Shown piece by piece: positions 1 to 11,662 of a stretch of 64,000 bases of DNA. The notes below the pieces were generated by a model. That model searched no databases and had not been told where the DNA came from. It saw nothing but the letters and a program-made list of their open reading frames with translations. The position numbers and the translations under genes were made by a program. Source of the stretch: Anthostomella pinea (taxonomy: Eukaryota; Ascomycota; Sordariomycetes; Xylariales; Xylariaceae); assembly GCA_963556695.1 (NCBI GenBank), contig CAUWAG010000010.1, positions 4,712,001 to 4,776,000 on the forward strand, written 5' to 3'. Position 1 is the stretch's first letter. Every line of letters begins with the position of its first letter.

Positions 1-107
1 CTGATATGGGTCGGGCTGAAGTGGGCAGCGTCCAGTACAGGAGTCACTAGAGTCGCATTGCACTGCTGTCGGACGCTCAACAAACAACAACCGCCATAGG
101 TACGTCT

Positions 108-1236
108 TCACCTGACAGTCTTTTCAGATGCTTTCTCCAACAGCTCTCGTGCTGCTGTAATCTCGGCTTCTTCGTAGCCCTGCCAATCTCTCTCCCCTGC
201 TGTATGGCGTCGCACTATCTCTGCCAGCTTTTCGGTAGCAGCCTCATCCAGCTTTTGGACTGTGGCCGAACTGGGCACAGCCAACTCATCCGGTTCCGTC
301 TGTTTCGAAGCTTTCTGCGGCTCACTCAAAAGTTGTGTGGTGGTCTTATCAACTGTGTCAGACAGCCGTTTTGAATATCTCCGTGAAAGCAACTTACAAG
401 CTTGAGGCCGTAGTAGCCTCTGAGGTAGTCATCGCAGAGTTCAATGCTGCGAGAGAACCGTTTCAATGCCTCGGCCAGATGTCTTGGCGCGTCTGACGTC
501 TTCGAAGCCATTAGCAGCATCTCGCCCAACCGAGCATGAACCTACATACCGAAGGTCAGCAAACGACGTCTCAAGTGGTGGAACAAAGGCGAGCTTACAT
601 TCCAAGCGTTTGGCTGTAATACGAGTACTTCCTCAAGGGCAAATATAGCCTGTGAGTACAGGCCTTGAGAAAAGTACAGATCGGCAAGCTCAGCCCATGC
701 TTCCGCATCTGTGGGAGAGACGTCGAGAAGCGATATCAGAGCCGTGATGGACTCCGGGGTACGGCCCATAGAGCGCAAGAGAGCAACGCGGCGCTTGACA
801 ATAGGCTGCAAACTTTGTGAGTGTTGGCTCCCAAGTGCGATGGCGGTTGGGGGCTCACCAGATTCGTGGGGTTGTCCTGCAAAATCTGGTCGTACTCTTT
901 CAAGATGATCTCCAGAGTAGCGGTGTCATTCGCGTCGGCCTCCTTGATAAGCCCCTTCAAGGCCATGACACGCTCATTGTCATCGCCGAACCTTTTAGCG
1001 AGCCTAGCCAAGCATAGGTGGGCTGAATCGTCGTCTCCAGTCCGAAGCAACGAGAGTAGAAGATTCTCGTATGTTGTCCATAGTTCCTGAGACTCTGAGG
1101 TGGACAGCAGCGATTGTATGACAGAGGTTGATACGGCGCCTGGGGAGTTGTTGAGGATGTTCGGGGCTTGTTGTGAGTTGTGTAAGGCTGTGGCCGGAGG
1201 CAGGTGACTAGGGGGGCGCAGGAGTGAGGACGACAT
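108..1236 (-). CDS. EMC2: ER membrane protein complex subunit 2 (EMC2)
   Basis: This TPR protein is a subunit of the ER membrane complex, which inserts transmembrane helices into the ER membrane. Four exons on the minus strand (1236-859, 805-599, 541-398, 344-108) join in frame to about 321 aa. TPR-like helices run from about residue 60 to 240 (for example DAEAWAELADLYFSQGLYSQ), followed by a charged C-terminus with ATEKLAEIVRR. All introns are 53-57 nt. The last acceptor (AAG at 345-347) was chosen because it keeps phase; the nearby CAG would shift the frame. The family call rests on the TPR layout and on motifs recalled from fungal EMC2/oca3 proteins. It is divergent with the AP-3 delta gene. 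Confidence 0.85.
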
Positions 1237-1765
1237 GGCGCAACGGATGCTACGATACAGGTTAGGGTGGATTTCCAGGCCGGCTTCGTATCAATCGATG
1301 AACACTTTAGCTATGGGCGAGCCTGAATGACGAGTCTCTTGGAGTTTACAACTTTACAGGTGGAGGTGAGTTATGGACGCGGCGTAAGGTAGGTAGCTAG
1401 AGGAGAGGTGTCGGGACGGGAGACGGTAAATGCTGTCCCGACTCCCCGGGCTGAGATCTGCCGCAGTCCACCGCTAAATGTGGGAGGCTTACAGGGCATT
1501 GTTAGGCGGGCGGGCACTGACGCGAACCCCATCATGGGGTTCATCCCGTGGGCTACATCACCAAGTTCAACGTACACTTCACCGCCGGCCCAGACTCAGA
1601 TGACAGCCAACTGCACGGCGTGATTCTTCTGCACAGCCGGTCTCGCGCTGTCATGATGATGCATTATACGGACACACAGCGATTGCCTACAGCTCTCGCC
1701 TCATAGCTTGCCTTCCGTGCCTCTAAAACCAAGCTTGCGCCAGCTCAGGCGCAACTCGAGCCATC
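1237..1765. other. Intergenic, divergent promoter region EMC2/AP-3 delta
   Basis: These 529 bases separate two divergently transcribed genes. No convincing coding sequence, repeat or RNA was seen. The short open frames here have no family features. Confidence 0.6.
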
Positions 1766-4700
1766 ATGTGCGTTCGCCACCCGCGAGCCAGCAGAGCATC
1801 CTCGATTAGCAGCTTGCTGATGCACTTGACAGGTTTGAGAAGTCTCTGTACGACCTCATAAGAGGTCTGAGAAACCACAAAGGCAACGAGAGGGAGTACC
1901 TCCAAAACTGCCTGAAGGAATGTCGGTCCGAGGTGCGAAGCCAGGACTTGGGTTAGCTGCCTCCCACGCCCTCGAGTCGAACTTCCCACTGATCGCCATA
2001 CCCTCACCATAGACCTGAAGGCAACTGCTTTGCTGAAGTTGATATATCTGGAGATGTTCGGCCATGACATGTCGTGGGCCGCCTTCAACGTTCTCGAAGT
2101 TATGGCCTCGCCCAAGTACCATCAGAAGCGAGTTGGTTACCTCGGCGCCATCCAGAGCTTCCGTACGGATACCGAGGTTTTGATGCTGGCAACAAATCTC
2201 CTCAAGAAGGTACGATATCACTAGCAGCTTGACCATTGAAGGAAAGGCACGGTGGTTCTGATGTGTTACCAGGATTTGACGGCCGCATCGACGACAACCA
2301 TAGCTCTTCCGATCGTTACTCTTCCGCATGTCATCACTCCGTCCCTCGCCCTCTCGGTTCTCCCCGATCTCTTACCTCGACTAAGCCATACTCACCCTGC
2401 CGTTCGGAAAAAGACCATTGTGACGCTATACCGACTGGCCCTAGTGTACCCAGAGACTCTACGGGCCGCATGGCCGAAGATCAAGGAAAGGCTGATGGAC
2501 AAGGCCGAGGACCCCAGCGTTACGGCTGCCATTGTGAACGTTATATGCGAGCTGGGGTGGCGACGCCCTCATGACTTCCTTCCCCTAGCCCCTAGACTCT
2601 TCGAATTGCTCGTCGACAGTGGTAACAATTGGATGGCCATAAAGTTGATTAAGCTGGTATGTAGTAAGGTCTTCCCTGGGATGATGTGAGCTGAATTGGT
2701 CTAGTTTGCTACCTTGACGCCGTTAGAGCCAAGGCTTGCTCGAAAGCTGCTGCCTCCTCTGACGGAAATTATCCGGACGACTCCAGCCATGTCCCTGCTC
2801 TACGAGTGTATCAACGGCATAATACAGGGCGGTATCTTGGGTAGCGGTGATGACGCTGATGGCAGAGAGGAGATCGCCACCCTCTGTGTGAACAAACTCC
2901 GCAGTATGATCATGATAGATGGAGATGCTAACCGTACGTATCGCGAAACTTTTAAAATGTGTCTCTTCACTAACCATGTCTACGCAGTGAAATATGTGGC
3001 GCTCCTTGCATTCAATAAGATCGTCATCACTCATCCCTGGCTCGTGGCTCAGCAAGAGGATGTCATTCTAGAATGTATCGACAGTACCGATATATCGATC
3101 CGCATAAAAGCACTAGACCTTGTCCAAGGTATGGTCGACAATGACAACCTGGTCTCCATTGTTAGTCGTCTTATGAGGCAACTAAAATTGGCATCATCGA
3201 GAGATCGCAGGGTTGCTCCCAATCCTTCAGGCGCAGGCCCAAGCCCAGGCGACTCAGATGAAGACGATTTCGAAGGTACAATCAGTCCAGCGCAGGGGAC
3301 AGCAGACCAGGCACCTCCACTCCCGGATGATTACAAGACGGACGTCATCAACAGGATTTTGGATATGTGTTCGCAGAACAACTACGGCTTCCTGGATGAC
3401 TTTGAGTGGTACATTGACATACTGAGTCAACTGGTGCGGACTGCTCCTTTACCTCGACAAATCAATGACACGGAAACTTCTCCGCCACCAGGGAAATATA
3501 GGATTGGAGACATCTCCGAGAAAATCGGGAATGAAGTACGCAACATCGCTGTCAAAGTGCAGGCTATTCGGAGTGCTTGTGTTCAAGCCGCCGAAGAAAT
3601 TGCAACCCAGCTCAACAGAGACACGGCAGGTGGGCATTCCATCGTCTCTGGAGCAATGAGTCCAGTCGCCTGGGTTATCGGTGAATTCGCCTCCGAGTTA
3701 TCTGCACCAGAGGATAGCCTAGGGCTCCTGCTTCGGTTGATATCAAGAATAAGCTCCCCAGAACCCCTTGCAGCCTGCCTGCAAGCAGCCATGAAGGTCT
3801 TCTCCTTAGTTGCTGGAGACCAGCTTGCCTCCTGGACCGCTGAGCGCAAATCCAAGATACTATTGTTGATGGCTCGCATAGTCCATACCTGCGAGCCCTT
3901 GGCACTACATCCAAATCTCGAAGTCCAAGAACGGGCAGTGGAATTCGCGGAACTGCTCAAGCTAACAGCTGAAGCTGCGTCCGGCCAAGAGACGTCGACT
4001 GATACTCTCCACCAGGACCCTCCGTTGCTGCTTACACAAGCGATGCCATTGCTGTTCGCAGGGTGGGAGTTGCATTCAGTTGCCTTAGGGGCTCAGAAGA
4101 ATGTTCCGCTTCCAGATGGCTTGGATCTGGATGAACCGATCAACCCAAATCTGAACTACCTACTCTCATCTGCGGACTCAATACCGATTCCTGCGGATGA
4201 AGAAGATGAGTTCGAGACGTACTACAATCAGCGACCACCTCCAACAAGTATAGTATCCGAGCCTGCCATCAATCGACTGGCCGATGGACGTAATGAGGTC
4301 GCTGGCTCTTATCAACAACCGATCGAGGAAACATATCTGGATGCAGATATTCTAGCCAAACGCAAGGCAGAGCGGTCAGAGAAGAACCGTGATGACCCAT
4401 TCTACATTGGCGAACCCAGTTCGATTCACAGGTCATCAACACCTATACACAACATACTTCAGAACTCCAACGGGCCTGACTTGGATGTCGACTCGATCCC
4501 TATCATGGAGCTCGATCTGAACAGACTGAGTGCGGATGTCAACAAGTCGCCGGCCCAAGCGTCAAAGCGGACCAAACCGAAACCGCGGCAGAAGATCGTG
4601 ATCGCTGCGGACGAAAATCTCGGCAACAGCGGTCAGAGTACGCCCAGGAACTATGACTCCGAGAACAACTCGGACAGCAACGCTGCCAAGGCGCGTGCGA

Positions 4701-5158
4701 GGAAGCTCAAGCAGTCCTTCCTGGCCGTCGACTCGACGAACATCGGCGCGCTCAACCTTGAAGGCGACCCGGATAGCGGCGCCTACGACCCTGAAACGCA
4801 GCAGCGCGAAGAAGCCGAGATGGCGCGGGCGGTGAAGGAGGTCGAGCGCCTGCGGCTCGAGATGCAGCGCGCCAACGAGCGCATCCAGGTCGCGCAGGGC
4901 GTCGACGCCGCCGGCACCGTCGTCGTCCGGAAGAAGGCGAAAAAGCCCAGCAAGGCCATGGTTGCCGGAGACGGTGACCAAAACGAGGCCGCGGCTGAGG
5001 CTGACGTCGTCAAGCCCGCCAAGAAAAAGAAAAAGAAGGTCGCGCCTATAGATGACGGCGATGGCGACGGCGGTGCAGCGTCGGCAGAGTCGCAGGGGGT
5101 GGTGAAGCCCAAGAAGAAGAAGAAAGCTAAACCGGCTGAGATACAGGAAACGGCATAG
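1766..5158 (+). CDS. APL5: AP-3 adaptor complex subunit delta
   Basis: This is the large subunit of the AP-3 coat, which sorts cargo from the Golgi/endosome directly to the vacuole. Exons 1766-1767, 1833-1951, 2013-2209, 2273-2656, 2705-2933 and 2988-5158 give about 1033 aa. The N-terminal adaptin trunk begins MFEKSLYDLIRGLRNHKGNE and continues with LEMFGHDMSW and KRVGYLGAIQSF, the typical adaptin armadillo repeats. The C-terminal third is an acidic and lysine-rich hinge with DDPFYIG, and the end is rich in Lys. The start codon is split: AT lies at 1766-1767 and G at 1833, after a 65-nt intron. The unspliced ATG is out of frame with the conserved N-terminus. The intron at 2934-2987 is 54 nt and reads through without a stop. 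Confidence 0.93.
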
Positions 5159-5829
5159 GCTTATCGACTCTCTTGCGGCTTGCGGCTTGCGGCAACGTCT
5201 AGGTGCCTCTAGATAGCTAGGTCTGCATGAGTAGACACAATATACCATGAAGCATTGTTACAACCGTTTCAAATATCTGCAACTGGACCAGCCTAAGCTA
5301 CTTCAGCCGTCACTTTTGAATTCACAACCTAGCAGCCCCGTCTACTGGATGTTGTCGAGGGCGCGCAGGGTGTGGAAAATTCATGCATTCATCACTGGGG
5401 CGCCCAAATCACCATATCATAGCTCCAAACAGAATAAAAGAAGAAAAGAACGTGCACCATTCTCCGTTTCCTCGTAAAGGCGTACAGTCTTATACATACA
5501 GAGAAGAAAAGAGTCATGGCCAATGCATATCGTCTGCTTCCTATCACATCGCAGGCAGAACAATCACCAGCCGAGCCGGCTGCTTTAGGTACTGCCCTCC
5601 TGTCCAGACCCAGACATACATGTGATGTGGTTGCTCGAGTATCCAGCGTCCTTGCTCCTCCTCGTCCCCCTGTGTGGTCCAACACAGAGCTTCGATTAAC
5701 GCATGACGCATGTGCCTGCGCCGGCCCCCATGCTCGTGTATTCGCATCTCATTACGACTCGGTAGCCATTCTCCATTATCCTCCTCACCACCGGACCGCG
5801 AGCGGAAGAAACGCGCATTCTGGATGTTA
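5159..5829. other. Intergenic, convergent 3' ends
   Basis: This region lies between the stop codons of AP-3 delta (+) and the RhoGAP gene (-). It holds presumed 3' UTRs only; no gene, repeat or RNA was recognised. Confidence 0.55.
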
Positions 5830-8588
5830 CTAGTCATCCATCGGCGCGTCGACCAGGGTCACGCCCCTATCTGGCGTGGCACTCGTGGCACTCTCGGTGT
5901 CCGCCCCGGTCTTGGGCGTCGACGGCGTGCTTCCGGTCGCCGTGTGGGTTACCCGCCTTCCGCCGACGAAGCGAGCACCGCTCCGCCCGAGACTATCGCG
6001 CTTCGAGAGATTCTCGGTATCGAGCTTCGGTGATTCGCCGTTGGCGGTTCCGTTTACCTCGCTGATCCCAGCGGGCGGCAGACCCGCTCCTTCGGGGACC
6101 TCGAGGCTCTGCCTCTTCAGCGTGTTGAGGCTGCCGAGACTGCTTCGCTCGCGGCCACTGGCTGCTGTCGGGCTGGCAATCGGGAAGCGCGTTTCGGGCC
6201 CATGACTCCTGTCTCGCCTATGACCTCGTGGGCTCGGTGCTGGACTTTTATCACGGCCTCGGGGTGCTCCTGCCTTCTCCAAAAGAGCCCGCTGTCGCTC
6301 CTCCATGTGGGCCCTTCTGTTGCTCTCGTCGGTGCTGATAGCTCGCGGACGGTTGTTACCGACGGACCCTGAATGCGTAAGACTGGACATGCGCTTCAAC
6401 TCGCTGAAAACAGCCTCCTTGTGCGCGAGCAGGTCTCGGATCAGGCGAGCGGCGTGCTTCTCCTCCATCGTCAGAGAGGTCTCTTGCCGAGGTCGCAAGA
6501 TACAAGGTGCCAGGGATGTAGAGAGCTGCTGGACGTATTCATCGTCCGCCGACGTCAAGTCTATTAATCTTGTAAAGTGGTTCATGCACGCATCGAGCGT
6601 AGCAATGTTAGTGAGCCGCAGTTGCGAGAGAGTCTGCTGCAGAACTGAGACTCGCGCATCGTCTGAACCGTCTGCTGTTTGAGTGGTGTAGATCGTTCTG
6701 ATGATCTCGTAGACGTGGGAGGAGACGAGGGAGTCTGTGTACTAGTCAGTAAATGCTCGAACTTCAGATTTGGCACGAACATACCAGGAAGCTCCACTAG
6801 ATAGAGTCTGAGTAAGTGAGCAATGGTGGGTATATCGAACTCAGCCAGCGTGTCAGCGGTGACGGGTTTGCCGTTGTTGACCTTTGCACGCAGCTTGTGG
6901 ACCTGAGGAAGCGGCACATCCGCAAGCCACACCCCTCGTCGAGCTTCATCGCCTTCGAGGTCAGGGTAGTGGTGGTCGAGGTAGGTGAGGATTGTGGTGA
7001 CGATAATGGGCACACGTTTCTTATCCGCTCTTGCGCGAGCCTCCAAGTCCACCCCAAAGGTCTGCTCGTCGACCTTGTTGTAGTAGTTCTCGTACGTAAC
7101 AACTTTGGGAGCGAAGCGCCCTGTTCGATAGTTCTCCAATAGATATCGCAAGTCGCCCGATGGCTGAACGGTTTCCTGGTAGAGGATCATGTGGTCCACA
7201 GTAGACTGCAAGCTCGGTATCACGTTCCCAATGGTGCCGGAGAAATCAAGTATGACGGTTTTGATAGCCTTCAGCCTGTCCAACTCGCAGCGCTCGAGGA
7301 ATTTCAGATGTACCAGTATGGCTTCCTCCAACTCACAGCGCATCTCGTCAAGCTTCTGGACACTGAGTTTGTATTTATCGTCCATCTCCCTTGCCTCGCG
7401 ACGCAGCTTCTCTGGGGGAGTCTCGTTCGGATGCTGATTGTTGAGGACGTTCCAACCGGCAAGGTATTCGCTCACGGCGCCGACCACAGGCGAGTCACTC
7501 GTACTGTCTGGGGATGTCGGCAGCGAGAATGTTCGTGCCATGGGCGCCTTCTTCTCCGGCACACCCGACATCTGAAAGGCTTTCGGCCGCCATTGGTAGA
7601 AGAGCTTGGAGCTGTTCGCGAAATTGTTGCCCACGTTGCCGACTAGACGCAGGAAGCCGTTGGAGACCAGGTCTTGACCTATTCTTTCGGCATAGCTGAC
7701 GCTAGAAGTGTTCATATACCGCTGAAAGTACTCGACGATGTCGGAACCGCAGGAGGTGTTGAGGTACGTTCCAAGAATGGGGACCTTCGTATCACCCATC
7801 TTGACGGTGTTCATCATGTGGGTTAGTATCTTCTTGATCTGCTCGGGATGGTATGTCTCGTCTCCAATCTCGTAGATTTCGTCATCGTCTTCTTCGTCTT
7901 TGTTTGGCGATACTTTGATCTCGGGTATTTGTTGGTTGGGTTTTGGACTCGTCTCGGGATCTTGGAAGGCCAACTTGTTCTCCTCCTCGAGATCTTCTAC
8001 CATGCGGCACTTGTTGAAGTAGTTGCTTCGCAGCTTCGTCACGGTCTCGGCTTGTCGATCGTGGGCTTTGATGCGGGTCTGTAGCTCGTCTTGTGAGTCT
8101 TGTATGCGGGACTCGTGGGCGTCGCACCATCGCGCGAACGGGTTCACCACCAGGTCTCTGATGCTTTGGGCGATCTTCTTGTGGTTCTTCGCAGCGTCCT
8201 CCATCTCGGTCCGTACGCCATCGTATGCCTGCGAACGCGGGTTCAGCGTTAGTATAGTTGCTACGGTGAGACGGGGTCCAGATATGATGAAGTTCGTACT
8301 TTTCGCACACTTGCGCCATCGTCGCGTGAGAATCCACCAGTGATCTTGTCAGCAGTAGGCGCAATGTCTCCCAAGCGCTGTCCATAGACCTCTTCGGCTT
8401 CGGCTCGCATACGGGCGATGATCAGAATTTGTCGGTCTTCCTGCACACCTTGCTGGAGCTTGCCAAACAGGACGCCCAGTCCTGTCAGACGTGTGTCAGT
8501 ACAAGGAGCGAGGTGCAAAAATAGGGCAGGTTTCGCACTCACCTGCGGCGTAGTCTGGCGACCAGAAGGAATCTGCAAAGCCCGGCAT
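5830..8588 (-). CDS. F-BAR, DEP and RhoGAP domain protein (Rgd2-like)
   Basis: This is a probable Rho/Cdc42 GTPase-activating protein acting at curved plasma membrane. Exons 8588-8543, 8481-8300, 8228-6785 and 6734-5830 give about 858 aa. The N-terminus (MPGFADSFWSPDYAAG) opens an F-BAR coiled coil to about residue 190. A DEP domain follows near 200-290, and a RhoGAP domain near 465-660. The order F-BAR/DEP/RhoGAP matches yeast Rgd2. The C-terminal about 170 aa are Ser/Pro/Arg-rich and look disordered. At the usual arginine-finger position of RhoGAP the sequence reads GVWLADVP, without the expected Arg. The start was chosen at the ATG that gives an uninterrupted F-BAR N-terminus, with a 61-nt intron directly after the first 15 codons. 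Confidence 0.88.
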
Positions 8589-9912
8589 GGCGATGACGGC
8601 GATTCCTATAGGTGTGTGGAGTTTGTTGTCGCCCTCGCGCTTCGTCTTCCGCTTCTTGCAACCCTGTTCTGTTCGTGGGATGGCGCGTGTTCCCTAAGGG
8701 TGGTACTCGGTATGCTGGTGTGTATGCGATTGTGGAAACAAGGAAGTCGGCGAAGGATCAAAAGCGTCACGGGCGCAGCGTCGCTGGTGGATAGGCCAAA
8801 CGAAGACCCTCAGGCGTCACAACCGGGCAGTGCGCTGTGAGTCTGGATGATGCAACACTGCGAGCATTCATTAAGGAGAGTAGGTAGATTATTGGCCAAT
8901 GATCTAACAAAGAGACAGGGAAATAGAAGATGCATTCAACACCCTCTTCGAGATTTCCTTCAGGCGAGTGCTTGGAAGAGGCCAGGGGCGCTTGGGCAAG
9001 CCGACAGCGAAAAACATGTTGAAGCTGAATACCTATTCATTGGTCCAGGGGTGGCCCTGTAGAAGAAAGTGTCCTAGCTGGAGGTGCCAGGGGTGCTTTT
9101 GGGGTGCTTTTGGGGTGTTTTTGGGGGCCTCCAGGGAGGGCTTCGGGGCTCTTGCCGCGCTGACACGAAACATCCCATCCCCATACTCCAGTCGGCTGGC
9201 GGCATCCTTTCGTGTGAAGCTTCATACCGCCAAATGAAGCTGAAATGAGTCGCTTACGTCGCCTGCAGAGTCGCTACCATACTACATACAAGCGTATGCA
9301 AGCCCCTGAATCGACAATCTCAAACCCCAAAGTTACCGTAACGGCCAGAGAATAACAAGGCCTCTCACCAGAGACCTTGGTCAACCGTCAGGCGCTGAAC
9401 TACCTATATAAAGCGCTAAGGCAACGGTCCCGCGATGGGATGCTGTTCCTACACACCCGACATGTTCAGTGAGCCAGCTGCAGCGTTTCATGTCCAACTT
9501 TACCGGTAGGTACCTACCTAGCCAGTGTGAGGCTTGGTGGTTGGTTCAATGTTTCCTTTTGGGCACGATTGTAGCCATTGAATATTTGCTTAAGTTACAG
9601 GTGAGGAAATGTGAATCATATGTCGAACGCAGGTCATTGAAGACAATTTCGTATGGGAAGCTGCCCTCAACTCTATGTGAGCCGGGGAAGTTATGGGTTT
9701 GATCAAATCGGCCGGGGAAGCGGATTTGTAATAAGGTCGTCGGACACGGAGTGGAGCATTGGAGCTTATTGTTATCTCGACCGAGTATGCTGATGCGAAA
9801 GACATCCTCAGCTTAACACTAATCCAGTCTCACCATCTTATTTCCACTCCATTTTTACACAACTCGCCGACAATCGACGACTACTGGTGAGACCGGTTCG
9901 ACAGCTCACAAG
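8589..9912. other. Intergenic, divergent promoters, with G-rich repeat
   Basis: These 1.3 kb lie between the RhoGAP gene (-) and the dipeptidase gene (+). They contain a G-rich triplicated repeat at 9090-9127, listed separately, and a TATA-like stretch near 9403. The short open frames present have no recognisable protein features. Confidence 0.5.
9090..9127 (+). repeat. 11-bp tandem repeat with four G tracts (possible G-quadruplex)
   Basis: The unit GGGGTGCTTTT occurs at 9090-9100 and 9101-9111, with a variant GGGGTGTTTTT at 9112-9122, followed by GGGGG. Four runs of at least four G separated by 7-nt loops fit the simple G-quadruplex pattern. It lies in the promoter region between divergent genes. 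Confidence 0.75.
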
Positions 9913-11478
9913 ATGGACGATAAGGCTGAGATGGGGGAGAAGGCATGCCTCGAGGTCGAGGTCGAGCCTACGGAGACTACTCCTCGGAAGCCTTCATTCC
10001 CAAAGGCTGTCGTCACTTTTCTGTGCTTGTTCTTCTTCATTTCAGTATTACACCCAGCGATGCGACCCTACCACCCGCTGTCTCGAGGTTACGCTCATGT
10101 CTGCCCCAAGTCTGTCGAGGGGAGGGTACAAAGAATCCTCTCAGAGACACCCTTAATCGGTACGCATATCCCTTCGCCAGCCGCTATTCCTACAATGCGC
10201 GATAGAGTGCTGACTATTGCCGCAGACGGTCACAATGACCTCGCCATATTCATCCGGTTGTTCTACAACAACCACATCTACCAAAAGAACTTCACAGAAC
10301 CTTTCGAAGAGGGAGGTATGGCCATGCACGTGGATCTCCCAAGGCTGCGAGAGGGGCTGAATGGAGGAGCTTTCTGGAGCGTGTTCACGCCCTGCCCGGC
10401 CAATGGCTCCGACTACTCGGACGAGAACTATGCTTCCAGTAAGTACAGTAGTCGCGCTCGGTGGTGGGTTTGTCGACTAACAGAACGCAGGTGTGCAGCT
10501 CACGCTGCAGCAGATAGACCTCATGACCAGGCTGCAAGCTGCGTATCCCAACGACTTTTCGGGGATCGTGGACAGCAAATCCGCCGTGGCAGCCTTCAAG
10601 GAGGGCAAGCTCATCTCGCCCCTCGGGATCGAAGGACTGCATCAGATCGGCAACTCAGTGGCCAACCTTCGTCGCTTCCACGCCATGGGCGTCCGCTACG
10701 CTACACTCACGCACAACTGCGGGAACATCTTCGCCGACGCCGCCATCTGGGAGCGTCCTTTTGGTAAAGCTCCCGCGTACTGGGGAGGGGTCTCTCTCAA
10801 GGGTCGACAGCTGGTCAACGAGATGAACCGGATCGGCATGATCGTCGATCTATCCCACGTGAGTGTCGACACTATGGTGGACGTCCTCGGGGGGCGTGAG
10901 GAGTGGGCGGGAAGCAAAGCTCCTATTATGTTCAGCCATAGCTCCGCGTATGCTCTCTGCCCCCATCCACGCAACGCCCCGGACCATGTGCTCGAGCTTG
11001 TCAAGAAGACGAACTCGGTCATCATGGGTAAGCTTCGTCAAGAGACCATTCCTGCTCGACGCGAGACTAACACGTTGCAGTCAACTTCTCGCCCGATTTC
11101 GTCAGCTGTGTGGACAAGGGCAACAAGAACGGCATCCCGGACCTGTTCCCTGAGAACAACACTTTATCTCATGTTGTCGACCATATCACGTATATCGGAA
11201 ACCTCATCGGGTACGACCACGTGGGCTTGGGAAGCGACTTTGACGGAATCATGTCGACGCCAGAGGGCCTAGACGACGTGTCCAAGTATCCCGACTTGAT
11301 CGCCGAGCTGCTCAAGCGAGGTGTCTCGGACAAGGACGCCGCCAAGATCGCGGGAGGCAATATCCTACGGGTGTGGGGCGACGTCGAGAAGGTGGCTGCT
11401 AAGATGCAGGCGGACGGCGAGCCCGTCATGGAAGATGACCTGCCGAATTTGTTTCCAGACGACTTGCTGCTGGGCTGA
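9913..11478 (+). CDS. Membrane dipeptidase (peptidase family M19)
   Basis: This is a zinc dipeptidase of the renal dipeptidase family, which hydrolyses dipeptides. Exons 9913-10159, 10226-10438, 10491-11027 and 11081-11478 give about 464 aa. A short acidic N-terminus precedes one hydrophobic segment at about residues 33-48 (VVTFLCLFFFISVL), which suggests a type II membrane anchor rather than a cleaved signal. Expected metal-site motifs are present: DGHND, IEG, LSHVS, FSHSSA and GSDFDG. The length is near that of fungal M19 proteins. The introns are 52-66 nt. It lies just outside the divergent-pair cluster, tail to tail with the MFS gene, and need not belong to it. Confidence 0.92.
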
Positions 11479-11662
11479 TAGTTTGATGTGGATACCTTAA
11501 GGGGTCTAAATATCACGTTGCAGACAAGACCACACACATATGAGCCGATGTCGCGCCAACATTCAAACTGTGTACCTTGTAGATGCACATGGCTAGAGTA
11601 TTTCGAGAGAATATATACGCTCAACGAGAGATTCGCTTGCAAGACTCCACCGTTGACCTACG

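Noticed and set aside
4562..5248. 228-codon antisense frame over the AP-3 delta tail
   Set aside because: It mirrors the Lys/Glu-rich low-complexity coding strand and has no protein-like features.
9163..9182. Possible third copy of the shared intron (CGAAACATCCCATCCCCAT)
   Set aside because: Only about 15 bases match and there are no intron borders or host gene here.
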